The notes below the pieces were generated by a model. That model was not told the origin of the DNA, did not search any database, and saw only the letters and a program-made list of their open reading frames with translations. From positions 124,001 through 188,000 of the forward strand of contig MVAQ01000011.1 of NCBI GenBank assembly GCA_014825775.1: 64,000 nucleotides of DNA, in the 5' to 3' direction. Every line of letters begins with the position of its first letter. The stretch's first letter is position 1. The DNA comes from Krasilnikovozyma curviuscula. Taxonomy: Eukaryota > Basidiomycota > Tremellomycetes > Cystofilobasidiales > Mrakiaceae. Positions 1 to 9,041 of this stretch are shown here, in pieces. Made by a program: the position numbers and the translations under genes.

Positions 1-1302
1 GGATGATGGAGAGGTCGACTTCGGGAACTTTAGCGCCAGACATGAAAGCCAGGTAGACGAGACGGGCGTCGGGAGCGATGATTGACATATTTTTATGGAA
101 GTAGTCCTGTAATGATATGCCGGTTCATTCAGTAGACGCTCGACGAGGCATTTTCAGAAAATGGGACTTTGGAATCACCTTTCCGATGAAGTCAAGGATG
201 ACAGAGACACCTGAAGGGTCGACGTCCTTGATAACCTTGGAGAAATCTGACATCAACACAGAAGTGGAGTCAGTTCCGCCTTGTCTGAGCGACAATAAAG
301 AAGACTCACCTTCAGTTTTGTAATTTATAGCCTTGGTAGCACCATTCTTGAGTCCATCGACGAGGAACTTGCATTTCTCTTCCGAGCCTGCGGTCGTGAA
401 GACCTTTTTACTGAACAGACGTTGCAAGACAAAGATCCATTGTCAGTACAGCTTGTCTAGCCTTATTGGAGAAGACTCCCTGTACTCACGCTCCCAATAA
501 GTTGGCAATCTGATTCGCAGCGACTCCAACACCAGACGCACCAGCGTGGATGAGGACGTTTTCGCCCTTTTGCATCTTGCCAATCAGTATCAACGCCTGG
601 AACGCTGTTAAGAATGTCTCTGGGATCGCTGCTGCCTCAACCATTGAGATGTGCGATGGTTTAGCGAAAAGGGTGTGGGGCTTGACGACGATGTACTGCA
701 GCGCAACACCATTGAGGTCAGCGTCGTCCCGACTTGGTAAACGAATGAGTGACTTACTTGACAGTAAGCACCTCCGTATGTCAAACCAAACACTTCCTGT
801 CCCAAACTGTACTCCCCTCCTTCCAATGTAGAGCCGACCTTGACGATCTTTCCGCTGAACTCGACGCCTAGGATATCTTTGCTCGCCATTGGTGGCAGAG
901 GGTACTTGCCTTCCCTCTGGAGGATATCCATGCGATTCAGTGCGAAGTGAGAGATCTACATTGATGAGTAAAGTAAGGGATAGACGTGTTGGCTTTAAGC
1001 TACAAGGAAAACTCCTCCTCCCGCATGAAAGAATAAACCACCATATAGTTACTTACCTTGACCAAAATCTCATCTTCTTTGGGCTGAGGAGTCTCGTAAT
1101 CTCCTATATACAGGTTTTCAGCTGGCCCTTTTCCATCCTTGACGAGGACTGCCTTCATCTGCTGTGGAATTGAGGCGGAGGACATTCTACGAAGCTGCTG
1201 TTGGACGATGACGGAGGGTGTGGATCGAAGAGTGAGAGATTTGAATGAGGGTGAGGTGAACTTGGATCTGGTTGATGAAAAGAGAGACCTGCTGAATGAC
1301 AT
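1..1302 (-). CDS. NAD(P)H quinone oxidoreductase, PIG3/zeta-crystallin type (3' end outside window)
   Basis: Medium-chain dehydrogenase/reductase family; members use NADPH to reduce quinones. Seen: a first exon (1057-1302) encodes a basic, Ser/Arg-rich leader (MSFSRSLFSSTRSKF...) that looks like a mitochondrial presequence, followed by MKAVLVKDGKGPAENLYIG and the GroES-like start. After a GTAAGT intron the second exon (758-955) reads ISHFALNRMDILQREGKYP and GVEFSGKIVKVGS, the alcohol-dehydrogenase-like N-domain. Later exons carry HAGASGVGVAANQIANLLGA, the Rossmann cofactor loop in its quinone-oxidoreductase form. The zinc ligands of true alcohol dehydrogenases are not evident, which fits the PIG3 branch. 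The gene runs off the left edge, so the C-terminus is missing. Mitochondrial location is inferred from the leader only; a second Met (RRMSSASIPQQM) could give a cytosolic form. Confidence 0.9.
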
Positions 1303-1592
1303 TCCAAAACACCCTAGTCCTTTTATATGTGAGGGCCGTTGGCGTTGGAAGGGTTACTCGTGTCAGAGGCGACAATTATGGGGGTTTTACTTCGCCGCCG
1401 CGTGAGGGCAGGGTTATTGACAGGTCTTACTTCATCTTACTATTTTACTTCGCCTATAGACTCTTTCAAAGAGGTGTCCCGCTACAGTTGCGTTCTGCAC
1501 TATGTGCAAGGTTCAAATGATTGGATGTTTGCGATCACAAGGATGTTTGCACGCTGTGATCGCAAGCCGCTGAGATGGACCTTCCCAATGAA

Positions 1593-1877
1593 CTAGCTCT
1601 GGAGGGGTCTCAATGGTAAATAGATATTCTTTTGATCCATACGCTCGTAATAGCGATGCTTTTCATCAGACCATTCTTGATCTGACGCCTTTCTCCGTAT
1701 CAGAATCGATCGCGCCAACCTCCTGCGGTGAACATACACATGTGAAGAGATGGATCTCGAGTCAGCGTTTGGCCAGACAACAGACAAGACAACAACGAGA
1801 TAAGAGACAGGGGGCTCACCAATTCGGGAGGTGAAGCTGATTTTCGAGGATTGACGTCGAAGTTCAGAAAAGTACAC
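1593..1877 (-). CDS. possible small basic protein, uncertain
   Basis: An uninterrupted 94-codon reading frame starts 50 nt from the divergent EAF6 start and ends about 290 nt before the quinone oxidoreductase start. Its ends look protein-like: a short Arg/Ser-rich N-terminus (MYFSELRRQSSKISFTSRI) and a charged C-terminus (KASDQEWSDEKHRYYERMD). The middle contains a good intron (GTGAGC to an ACCGCAG acceptor), but removing it puts the C-terminal part out of frame, so the true structure is unclear. The size and basic N-terminus would suit a small mitochondrial protein; I do not recognise a family. It may equally be a chance ORF in a bidirectional promoter. Confidence 0.3.
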   Translation of the reverse strand: MYFSELRRQSSKISFTSRIGEPPVSYLVVVLSVVWPNADSRSISSHVYVHRRRLARSILIRRKASDQEWSDEKHRYYERMDQKNIYLPLRPLQS

Positions 1878-1927
1878 TGCTTGCTTTCCTTCTGCAGACG
1901 TTGACCAACCTTTTTACACAGTATTCA

Positions 1928-2615
1928 ATGTCTACTGCTCAAGGTAAGTATCATAGTTCTCAGTGCCATATTTCTAATTTCCGATGAGAGTTTGCTGACT
2001 TGGCTTGTTCCTTGGACGACAGGGGACGGGAAAGTAGCTGCAGAGAACGCTAGACGCGAGCTTTCCGCCCTCCTCAGCAAGAAGAGGACTGCAGACAAAG
2101 CCCTGGTGAGAACTGTTTTACTATGAACACTGTAATTAGCTCAGCTGGGCATGTAGCGATTGCTTAACTGAGCCCGCACTGTGTGTGCTTCGTGTTTGCC
2201 TGCAGTTCACCCTCGAATCGAAAATATATGCTTTCGAAGGCTCTTATCTGGAGGACAGTGCCCATTCAGGAGGGAACATTATCAAGGTTAGATGCTCTCT
2301 TCTTATTTGCTACAGGTTCTCTTCAGATTTCTGACGGGAACTGGTGCTTGCCAATGTTGGCTTCGCATGCTGTCTTTCGCAGGGCTTCGATGGATACCTA
2401 AAAGCAAATCCAAACTCTTCTACGAAACAAAAGAAGTACGAGGTAACTGAGAGTGACAGATTGTTCTCAAACTCGAGTCAGACCTACAATCGAGTGCGTC
2501 TTATCGGCTCTCTTACATGCCTAGGCGTAATCTGACCACCGTCTTGTTGGCGCTACTTATCACACAGTCCTTAGAGCTCAAGCAAACACAAGATAGTTTC
2601 CCTCAAGGATCGTAG
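1928..2615 (+). CDS. EAF6: EAF6, NuA4 histone acetyltransferase complex subunit
   Basis: EAF6 is a small coiled-coil scaffold subunit of the NuA4 histone acetyltransferase complex (NuA3 in budding yeast; MOZ/HBO1 complexes in animals) in the nucleus. Five exons can be spliced with good consensus: 1928-1943, 2033-2105, 2206-2286, 2393-2493, 2568-2615. The product contains the family signature in order: a Leu/Lys/Ala coiled coil (RRELSALLSKKRTADKAL), then LESKIYAFEGSYLEDSAHSG, GGNIIKGFDGYLKAN, and DRLFSNSSQTYNRSLELK. The start is the first ATG, immediately followed by an intron after five codons, typical of this kind of genome. The stop at 2613-2615 gives a short protein of about 105 residues. 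An alternative splice at that stop could add the Q-rich region downstream (see findings). Family assignment is strong; the C-terminus is less certain. Confidence 0.9.
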
Positions 2616-2896
2616 TGCGTACTTTCTCGTTCTACTGGGCAGCGCTTCTCGGTGTCTGCGGGACGTTCTTTTCTATCTGCATTTTCAGCTTTTATCTGCC
2701 TCAGCGCATGCGAATATCTCTTTCTGCTGGATGTCATCTCGTGGCTCTGTTTCTGATTTGCTTGTTAGCTGGATGCAGATGGATCAGACGAGATGGAGTG
2801 TTGTTTTGTTAGCAAACGTGCTCGCTTGGTTGATTTATATTCAAGCCCGCACCGTGTGATACCTATATCTTCTTTTAAGCTCTATCTTACCTATAG

Positions 2897-3772
2897 ATGT
2901 TTTACTTATACCCTTTCTTGCGATCATGTTTGCCCGTCGTCTACCGCGCTTTTACATCTAACTCATCTTTGCCCACCTCGGTCGTTGCGTCTATCGAATG
3001 CCGCACCGACAAACGTACTTGTAGTACTGCCTCTCATACGCCGACTGAGGATACACTTGGTGCTCTATCTCCTGTATTTCTTTTGTCATCTTTGACGGGC
3101 GACGCTTCACCTGATGGAACCATCGCTGCTTCCCGGAAGGTTCTTCCACCTCACTACCTTCGACAGCAACTACAGCAACAGCTCTTACGACAACAACGAC
3201 AACAACTGACGCTTGATTCTGGTTCTTCTGGACCGTCATACAACTCAGCCTGCCCAGATTCCTTGCTTAGTGGTAGAAAACAACAGATCAATCCACTCAA
3301 CATGTCCCACCACCCGCTCGCTCGCGACAATCTCTCGCAACCAATTTCAAAAGACCAAAAATTTCGTTTGCAGCAATCATTACTCACAGGAAAGCCAACC
3401 ATCAAAATCAACAGCTACTCGCGCGATCAATCTTCACTCAATATCTTAAACAACCAGAGCGCATTAGTGACTTCTGGTCTCCCACCACCTGAGCTAGAGC
3501 AACTATATTCTCCGAAACAACCAGAACAGTTACCCTTTGCCCATTCACCCACAGTGGACAAAATGAAAGCGACCAAAGGAGGTAGAGCGACGCGAAGCCG
3601 ATCGGCTACACCAATATTTAAACCAGCCGAGCAACAGGAGATGCCACCACCAAGGTCGACGAAGAAGCTTAAGGCCCGAGCGGAGGGGTCGCATTATACG
3701 ACAAAAAGCGATGGTGCTGTTGGAGCTTTGGGAGAAAGTGGCAATGGGAGTACGAGGAGAGGTGGACGATGA
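2897..3772 (+). CDS. Q-rich, low-complexity protein of unknown function
   Basis: The frame is open from the ATG at 2897 to the stop at 3770-3772 (291 codons). The first ~65 codons are T-rich with poor coding character and may be intron or 5'UTR. From about 3090 onward the protein looks real: a glutamine-rich stretch (LRQQLQQQLLRQQRQQL), a Ser/Asn/Leu middle, and a basic tail (RATRSRSATPIFKP, PPPRSTKKLKAR, ending STRRGGR) that could act as nuclear localisation or nucleic-acid binding sequence. An alternative start at 3303 (MSHHPLARDN) would give about 156 residues. I see no catalytic domain. The segment could also be the 3' exon of EAF6 through a long intron. Existence is moderately supported; the start is poorly supported. 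Confidence 0.5.
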   Translation: MFYLYPFLRSCLPVVYRAFTSNSSLPTSVVASIECRTDKRTCSTASHTPTEDTLGALSPVFLLSSLTGDASPDGTIAASRKVLPPHYLRQQLQQQLLRQQRQQLTLDSGSSGPSYNSACPDSLLSGRKQQINPLNMSHHPLARDNLSQPISKDQKFRLQQSLLTGKPTIKINSYSRDQSSLNILNNQSALVTSGLPPPELEQLYSPKQPEQLPFAHSPTVDKMKATKGGRATRSRSATPIFKPAEQQEMPPPRSTKKLKARAEGSHYTTKSDGAVGALGESGNGSTRRGGR

Positions 3773-4067
3773 CAAAGGAAACTGAGTTTTAAAACTGCTG
3801 AATTCTTGGGATCACTACGAAATGAGATCAATGAATACGTTATCTTTTGGTAATTTACGGAATACCCTAGGCATTTGGTTGCGCAACGCTCCTCGAACCA
3901 CCACCTGCTATCAGCTTTTTTTTTTTTTTTTCAGCCTTCTTCCAGGTAAGATGATCAGAATTATTCAATCTCATATCGCTCCTGTTGGATTTTATCCTAT
4001 GGATTGTACTCTTGGGCCTGCGTAGCGACTAACGAAGACTTTAACTTCCCTACTTTCCTCAACTAGG
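3773..4067 (+). promoter_or_regulatory. leader region with T16 tract and 5'UTR intron
   Basis: A T16 run (3916-3931) followed directly by CAG looks like the end of a 5'UTR intron. A few bases later CTTCCAG/GTAAGA (donor near 3946) and CTCAACTAG just before the ATG at 4068 mark a second leader intron. So the downstream gene very probably has a spliced 5'UTR, with one acceptor directly abutting its start codon. Confidence 0.5.
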
Positions 4068-5428
4068 ATGTCAGACAGAGGCAGCAGTAGTAGATACAGG
4101 GACGAAGAGGATCGTTATCGTTCTACTCGAGACGACAGAGACTCACATCACCATCGAGAACGAGAGAGGGACAGGGACAGAGAGAGGAGTCCAGCCAGGC
4201 GAGACGACAGGGACAGAGACGTCAGGGATAGAGACAGAGACAGAGATCGAGACAGAGAGAGGGACAGGGATAGAGATAGGGATCGTGAGAGAGATAGAGA
4301 TAGAGGAAGAGACAGGGATCGAGATAGGGACGACAGAAAATCTCGACGAAGGTCTCCCTCTGAGTCTGACGACGACGACGATTCGTGAGTTTTTGGCAGC
4401 ATCTAGCGGCTCCTTTGCGTTTCTCTTAAATGCAACTATTTACACCCCTCTGTTGTTCTTGCAGTGAGGATAGTGAGGATAGGGAAAGAAGAAAAAGACG
4501 GAAAGAGAAACGTAGGGAGAGGGAGACAAGTTCAGACAGAGAGGACAGGAAACGTCGAAAAGAGGAAAAGAGAGAGAAGAAGGAAAGGAAAAGAGAGAAG
4601 AAGGTAAGGTTCAACCTTTCTTTCCCAAAATTCTGAGCCATCCTGACCTTTGGTTCGATATCGGCTCCTCAGGCAAAGAAGAAATCCTCGTCTTCTACAG
4701 CTCAGTGGGGTCTGCACGGCATCATCGATGACAGCGATAAGGAAAAGAAGTTCAATGTCAGTTGTTTTGATGGTCAATGTTCTTATTCTTTGATTCTGTT
4801 GGATCTGACGTCGTCGATGATTGCAGGAATTCCGATCTTGGCTTGTTGAAGAACGTAAAGTCAACCCTGAGACAATGAAGAAGGACACAGAGAAGAAAGA
4901 ATGGGCTGTTTTTGTTGAAGATTTCAATACTGGTGAGCCGCAACGACCTTTTCTTATCCGCCGTGGGCTACCGGGTGCTAACCCCTGTCTGATATGCTCA
5001 GCGACCTTGCCCCACGAAAAATACTACGACCAAGCGACCTACACTGCCAAGATGGACATCTTACGACACGGCGGTACTCTTGATTCTGGTGGATACGATC
5101 CAATGAAGGATATGATGGCTCATAAGTCATCATTAGCGAGACCTAAGGTCGAGACGGAGACCTACTTGAACAGGGCCCAGTTGGAGGCTCTTAGGAAGAC
5201 TCAGAATGAGAGAGTCGAGTTGGGTAAAAGAAAGGCGAGTTTTCGTTACGATACTGAAGAATTTAACGAGGTTTTATTGACGTAATGTCTCACACTTAGA
5301 CCCTGGGTTTGGAGGTTTCGAAGACGCTTGGTGTCAGAATGGACGGAAGTAGTAAGTCCAAGCTGCCTCCCTTTCGCGTTCCAATCTTTGACCTCTTCTC
5401 TTCTCCATTCACAGAATTCGATACTTGA
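4068..5428 (+). CDS. RD/RE-rich nuclear protein with SCI1-like C-terminal domain
   Basis: Seven exons splice cleanly: 4068-4384, 4465-4603, 4673-4756, 4827-4932, 5002-5234, 5300-5351, 5415-5428, giving 314 residues. Residues ~1-105 are Ser/Arg then dense Arg-Asp/Arg-Glu dipeptides, like splicing-associated proteins. A Lys/Arg/Glu charged helix follows. The C-terminal half is conserved-looking: QWGLHGIIDD, FRSWLVEERKVNPETM, FVEDFNTATLPHEKYY, then TYLNRAQLEALRKTQNER and a final LGVRMDGSKFDT. The FxxWLxEERK...FVxDxN pattern resembles plant style cell-cycle inhibitor 1 (SCI1) and its uncharacterised eukaryotic relatives; this is from memory and is not a database result. Intron 5 appears to use a GC donor (AAG/GCGAGT). 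Without that splice the frame ends at 5285 in an unlike tail. Nuclear RNA-related function is inferred. Confidence 0.75.
4160..4345 (+). repeat. degenerate GACAGR/GATAGR hexamer repeat (RD/RE codons)
   Basis: Tandem purine-rich hexamers (GACAGG, GATAGA, GAGAGG and variants) encode the Arg-Asp/Arg-Glu array of the host gene. The opposite strand reads as an apparent Leu-Ser repeat ORF, which is only a shadow. Confidence 0.8.
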
Positions 5429-5534
5429 TAGGATTCTAGGTCAGGGCGATTTATCTTTATGGAGCATCTATATCATGAAGTCATTATCGGCGAACATTTT
5501 ACCAGCAAGCGCTACAACAATACAGCACCCACTC

Positions 5535-6870
5535 CTACTTCCGCCCTAAAACCTCTTTGACCTCGTCTTTTTCCTTCTCCACTGCCCAAACAGGACGTGG
5601 AAGTTCGTATGCTCTGAGCAGCAGGCACAAAAACAGAACTATCAGTCAAACGAGCAACCTCACGCACATGTACAACGAACAGAAATATGACTAACTGTGT
5701 AGACCTTCCATACCTGATCCCACCTAGCCTGCTGATTTGGGCCAACAGCCCGGGATCCAAGTACCCTCGTTCCTTGTCGTATGCGGCTTCCAACACATGG
5801 AACATCTTGATTTTACCAATAAATACCGTGCCTGTGTTCTTTCCTGAGATGTCGGATGTGAGGTCGTACGAGTGGACGAGAGTGCATTCCATTGAGAAGG
5901 GGGATTCGGCGACTCGAGGTGGTTTGACAATGCTAAACGCGGGTGTCAACGATGTGTGGGTGATACAGCGGGAAGAAGAAGCAAGGAACAGAAGCTCACG
6001 TGGAAGGAGCGGTAGTGAACCCGCTCAAGTCGAACTCGGAGACGTCTTCTGGTGAGTCAATCGCTGTGTAGTTGGCGCCTTCGACCATGGGCTCGCTGAT
6101 GATGTTTACGACAAACTCGCCAGATTCTTTAATGATCGACGAGGTGTCTGCGTTGAAAACAAAAGTTGAATATGAAGATCAGTACAAGTGCTGTAGGCCA
6201 GAAGACGAGTATTAGCTTGCCTTTTAGCTTCCCACTTCGCGTCGAAGCTGTGAATACAATGGTGGGAGGGTCTCCACTGACAGCCTGGAAGAAAGAGAAG
6301 GGAGCAACGTTGACCACTCCCTCCTTCGAGATGGTCGAGACGAAAGCAATGGGTCTTGGTGCCTAGGAGCAAGCACCGGACGCAGTGAGCCGATAATGTC
6401 CTCTTTGGCTACTAACACGGTTGGAACCCCCTAAAGACTCACAATAGCAGCAATCATGAGCTTGTAAGGTAATCCAGGTGTCTCCGTTGGGTCAATGGCG
6501 ATTCGAGGCTGGTCAGCTCGATGTGCCTGCGAGAGGCTGCTCGTCCCATTCAGACCTTGGCCAGGTTTCCAATCTGGAGCGGGGGTCTTGTACATCGTGA
6601 ATTGAGGTTCATTGACCGGGAAATCAGGTCTTTCTGCTTCAACCTCTGCGGAAGGCGAAAGCTTCTCGTCAGGCTGTGAGGCTCCTGCGAAGGCGAAGGG
6701 TAGCAAGCAGACTCGAATCGCTCACGTTTGAAAGGAGGGTGGTTCGACATTTTCCGTGGTAATGCTGTTGTAGAAGAAAATAGCCTACGCGTCGCTTTGA
6801 ATGGGATTACCGAAGATCTGCCCAAGGTCATGGTCGAAAGCAGAACTCGTCTCTCCTTGCTGAATGACAT
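5535..6870 (-). CDS. flavin reductase-like FMN-binding split-barrel protein
   Basis: Belongs to the flavin reductase-like / DIM6-NTAB group, which bind FMN in a split beta-barrel and use NAD(P)H; exact substrates are unknown in most fungi. The N-terminus (MSFSKERRVLLSTMTLGRSS, RRLFSSTTALPRKM) is Arg/Ser-rich and may target mitochondria; an internal Met (MSNHPPFKRE) offers a shorter form. The core is visible across introns: PYKLMIAAIV, then GVVNVAPFSFFQAVSGDPPT and IVFTASTRSGKLK, which is the FMN-contact region (NxAPxSFFxxxSxxPP). Later exons give GEFVVNIIS, ESPFSMECTLVHSYDL, GKIKMFHV and LGGIRYG. The frame ends at 5535-5537 after VKEVLGRK. It is convergent with the RD-rich gene, with about 100 bp between stops. 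Confidence in the fold is high, in the role low. Confidence 0.85.
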
Positions 6871-7042
6871 TACTCATGCAACTTGACACGCCACCCAATG
6901 AGTCTCACCTAAACCCTACAAGGGGTATACAACCGTAATATACAGTCTAGATACGATGGTTTCTACAACCGACCATCGAGGAGTCCCTTCAAAAATTCAT
7001 AAAATCCCAAAACACCAATCATCAGCAACTTCTCATCGTGCA

Positions 7043-7562
7043 TTACGATCGTTTGATCGCATATACGCAGTACAAGTCTTTACAAACCCCCTTCCCTCGT
7101 TCCCTCGTCATGTTCTTCATTTCATACCTTACTGCAGTCTCCATCTGGAGTGCCGTCTGGTCGTCAAGCCCCGCCAAGAGGCCGATGGATTTGACGCCGA
7201 AGGAGAGGCCTACGGCGGTTGCTGCTCGCCCGCACATAGCTTCGAATGAACTAGTGAATAAACAGAGAAGGCTTTTAATCAAAGTTGGAGTGGGATATTG
7301 GAGGCAAACAGATACCACGTACCTATCTCCGTCACGTTCTCCGTAGCGCATCACTTCTCTCGACGAATACACACTCGAGAAGTACGCCCTACCGTCTTGA
7401 TCCGACGAATTTTTGATGATTTGGCCTGATAACTCTGGAGTCTCTAGAGCATTCTCGATCCCTGCTTTCTGACAAAGGGCCTTTTTGGCTTGTTGATACG
7501 TATAGAGCGCTGGGAATCTACGAACAACAGGATCAGATAAGAAACAAATGATCTGGAATCGC

Positions 7563-7595
<33 letters not shown>

Positions 7596-8730
7596 GTGCT
7601 CTTACTCTTCTTTCAAACTCATGGTTGGGTCTTCTGGTCGACGAAGCGCTGGTTCTCGCGTACGCAAGATGCCACCTGTGATCGACGACAAAAATGAAGA
7701 ATGTCACATAGAGTTTAGAACCTTTTTGTTACAGATCAATGGATGCTCAACTTACCTGGTTTCAGTAGTCGACCAACTTCACTTATCAGGAAGGCGTATC
7801 GCTCCTGCGATATGAACCAGGAAATCCAGACAATGGTGATCACATCGAATGACTCATTAGGACTGAATGGATAAAGATCAAGAATTAATATTAGATATTT
7901 GGTGACTATGAACCTAGATTGACGAGGATGTTCATAGTTCACATACAATTCGAGAGGGTAGGTGCAGTCCATGATCTCGAATGTTGCGTTGCTATCAAGA
8001 ACTCAGAATTTCACGTCAGCTTGAGCGCTAAAGTGACGACCAAAGCAGGACCAATAACTTACGATGGTGCCAACACGCTCTCAGCCAGCGGAACAATGTC
8101 AATTCCGACGCACCTCGTTGTCGGGAACTCTGCAGCGACGTCGATGACCAGCTTCCCAAGAATCCCACACCCAACGTCCAGATAAGCAGCATCTTTTGAC
8201 CTCAGTTTCTTCTTCCACCTCTGCTCCTTAGGCAACGACTTGGGGACGTAGTATCCGTCTAAATGGGAGCCCGGGTAAAGCCAAGACAAACTCAAGTGTG
8301 AGTTTTAATTGGACTCTCTGCTGCAGCTACTGCTGATTAAGAAAGACCGCTCACGTAGTTTAGCAAGATCATACACTGCTACTTCTGAATCTTGAGATGT
8401 CTCCTCTGAGAACCAGGCTGCTTCGTTCATAGCAGGAAAACGAGCTGCAGAAAGGGGAAAAGTCATGCGGATTTAGGGATCTGACGAACAACCAAGGAGG
8501 AGAAAGTATACAAAAGTATACTCACAGCCATGAACTACTCGATACAGAGCATCCCTCAGTTCATCAGTGAGACTGAGACTCGACGTTCCAGCAGTAATGG
8601 TCGACCCCCCATCGGTCGTCGATCCTGCAACCGTGCTCTCTTCCTCGTCAGCGCAGTCGCTAGATGTTTTTGGATTCTGAGTGTGGAGATATTCGTGCCA
8701 GGATGCTCGCTTGGCTTCACTGATGTCCAT
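7043..8730 (-). CDS. SAM-dependent methyltransferase, copy A of a tandem pair
   Basis: Class I SAM methyltransferase. Seen: exon 1 (MDISEAKRASWHEYL..., Ser/Thr-rich, then LTDELRDALYRVVHG), exon 2 (ARFPAMNEAAWFSEE), then motif I as AYLDVGCGILGKLVIDVAAEFP, GIDIVP at the end of strand 2, FEIMDCTYPLE, and a post-I strand SFDVITIVWISWFI followed by VGRLLKPGG. The C-terminal part ends KGKGVCKDLYCVYAIKRS. It matches the next gene upstream (copy B, 9042-10776) in domain order, in several near-identical stretches and apparently in intron positions. The start at 8730 is chosen because it aligns with the Met at 10776 of copy B. An intron (around 7510-7607) holds a pure T31 tract on this strand. Substrate unknown; most likely a small-molecule or fungal-specific methyltransferase. 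Confidence 0.85.
7564..7594 (-). repeat. 31-nt homopolymer (T31 on the coding strand) inside an intron
   Basis: An uninterrupted run of 31 A on the given strand, i.e. T31 in the transcript sense, lying just downstream of a donor (GTAAGAGCACG) in methyltransferase copy A. It is by far the longest homopolymer in the window. Confidence 0.95.
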
Positions 8731-9041
8731 CCCTTCCTCCTCGCCTCTTGGCGCAAGTGGGAGGTAGAGCAGAAGAGCTCCCCAGGCAGTAACTCGCGCT
8801 TTCCAGAGTTTTGGACCAAGTAATCTTGGTTCTTCGAAGGCGAGTAGTGAGATAGGTGGACTTTCTGTGTCGTGAGGTTAGAGGAATTACAGTTCAAGGC
8901 GAAGTAGAAGTTTTTTATTCTTTCAAGCCGTTCATCGCGAAGCGGCCGCCGGAGCGACAAGTAACATAAACTCAACAACAGTCAGAGATATATAAGATCA
9001 TATGGTACAAAAATAGTGTCCAAAGAAGATAAACGAAGATT
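8731..9041. other. intergenic, between tandem methyltransferases
   Basis: Serves as promoter of copy A and 3' region of copy B. A NotI-type GCGGCCGC lies near 8942. I see no convincing gene. Confidence 0.5.

Noticed and set aside
4148..4402. Minus-strand Leu-Ser repeat ORF
   Set aside because: Shadow of the Arg-Asp/Arg-Glu repeat on the plus strand; the plus strand has splice sites and a conserved downstream domain.
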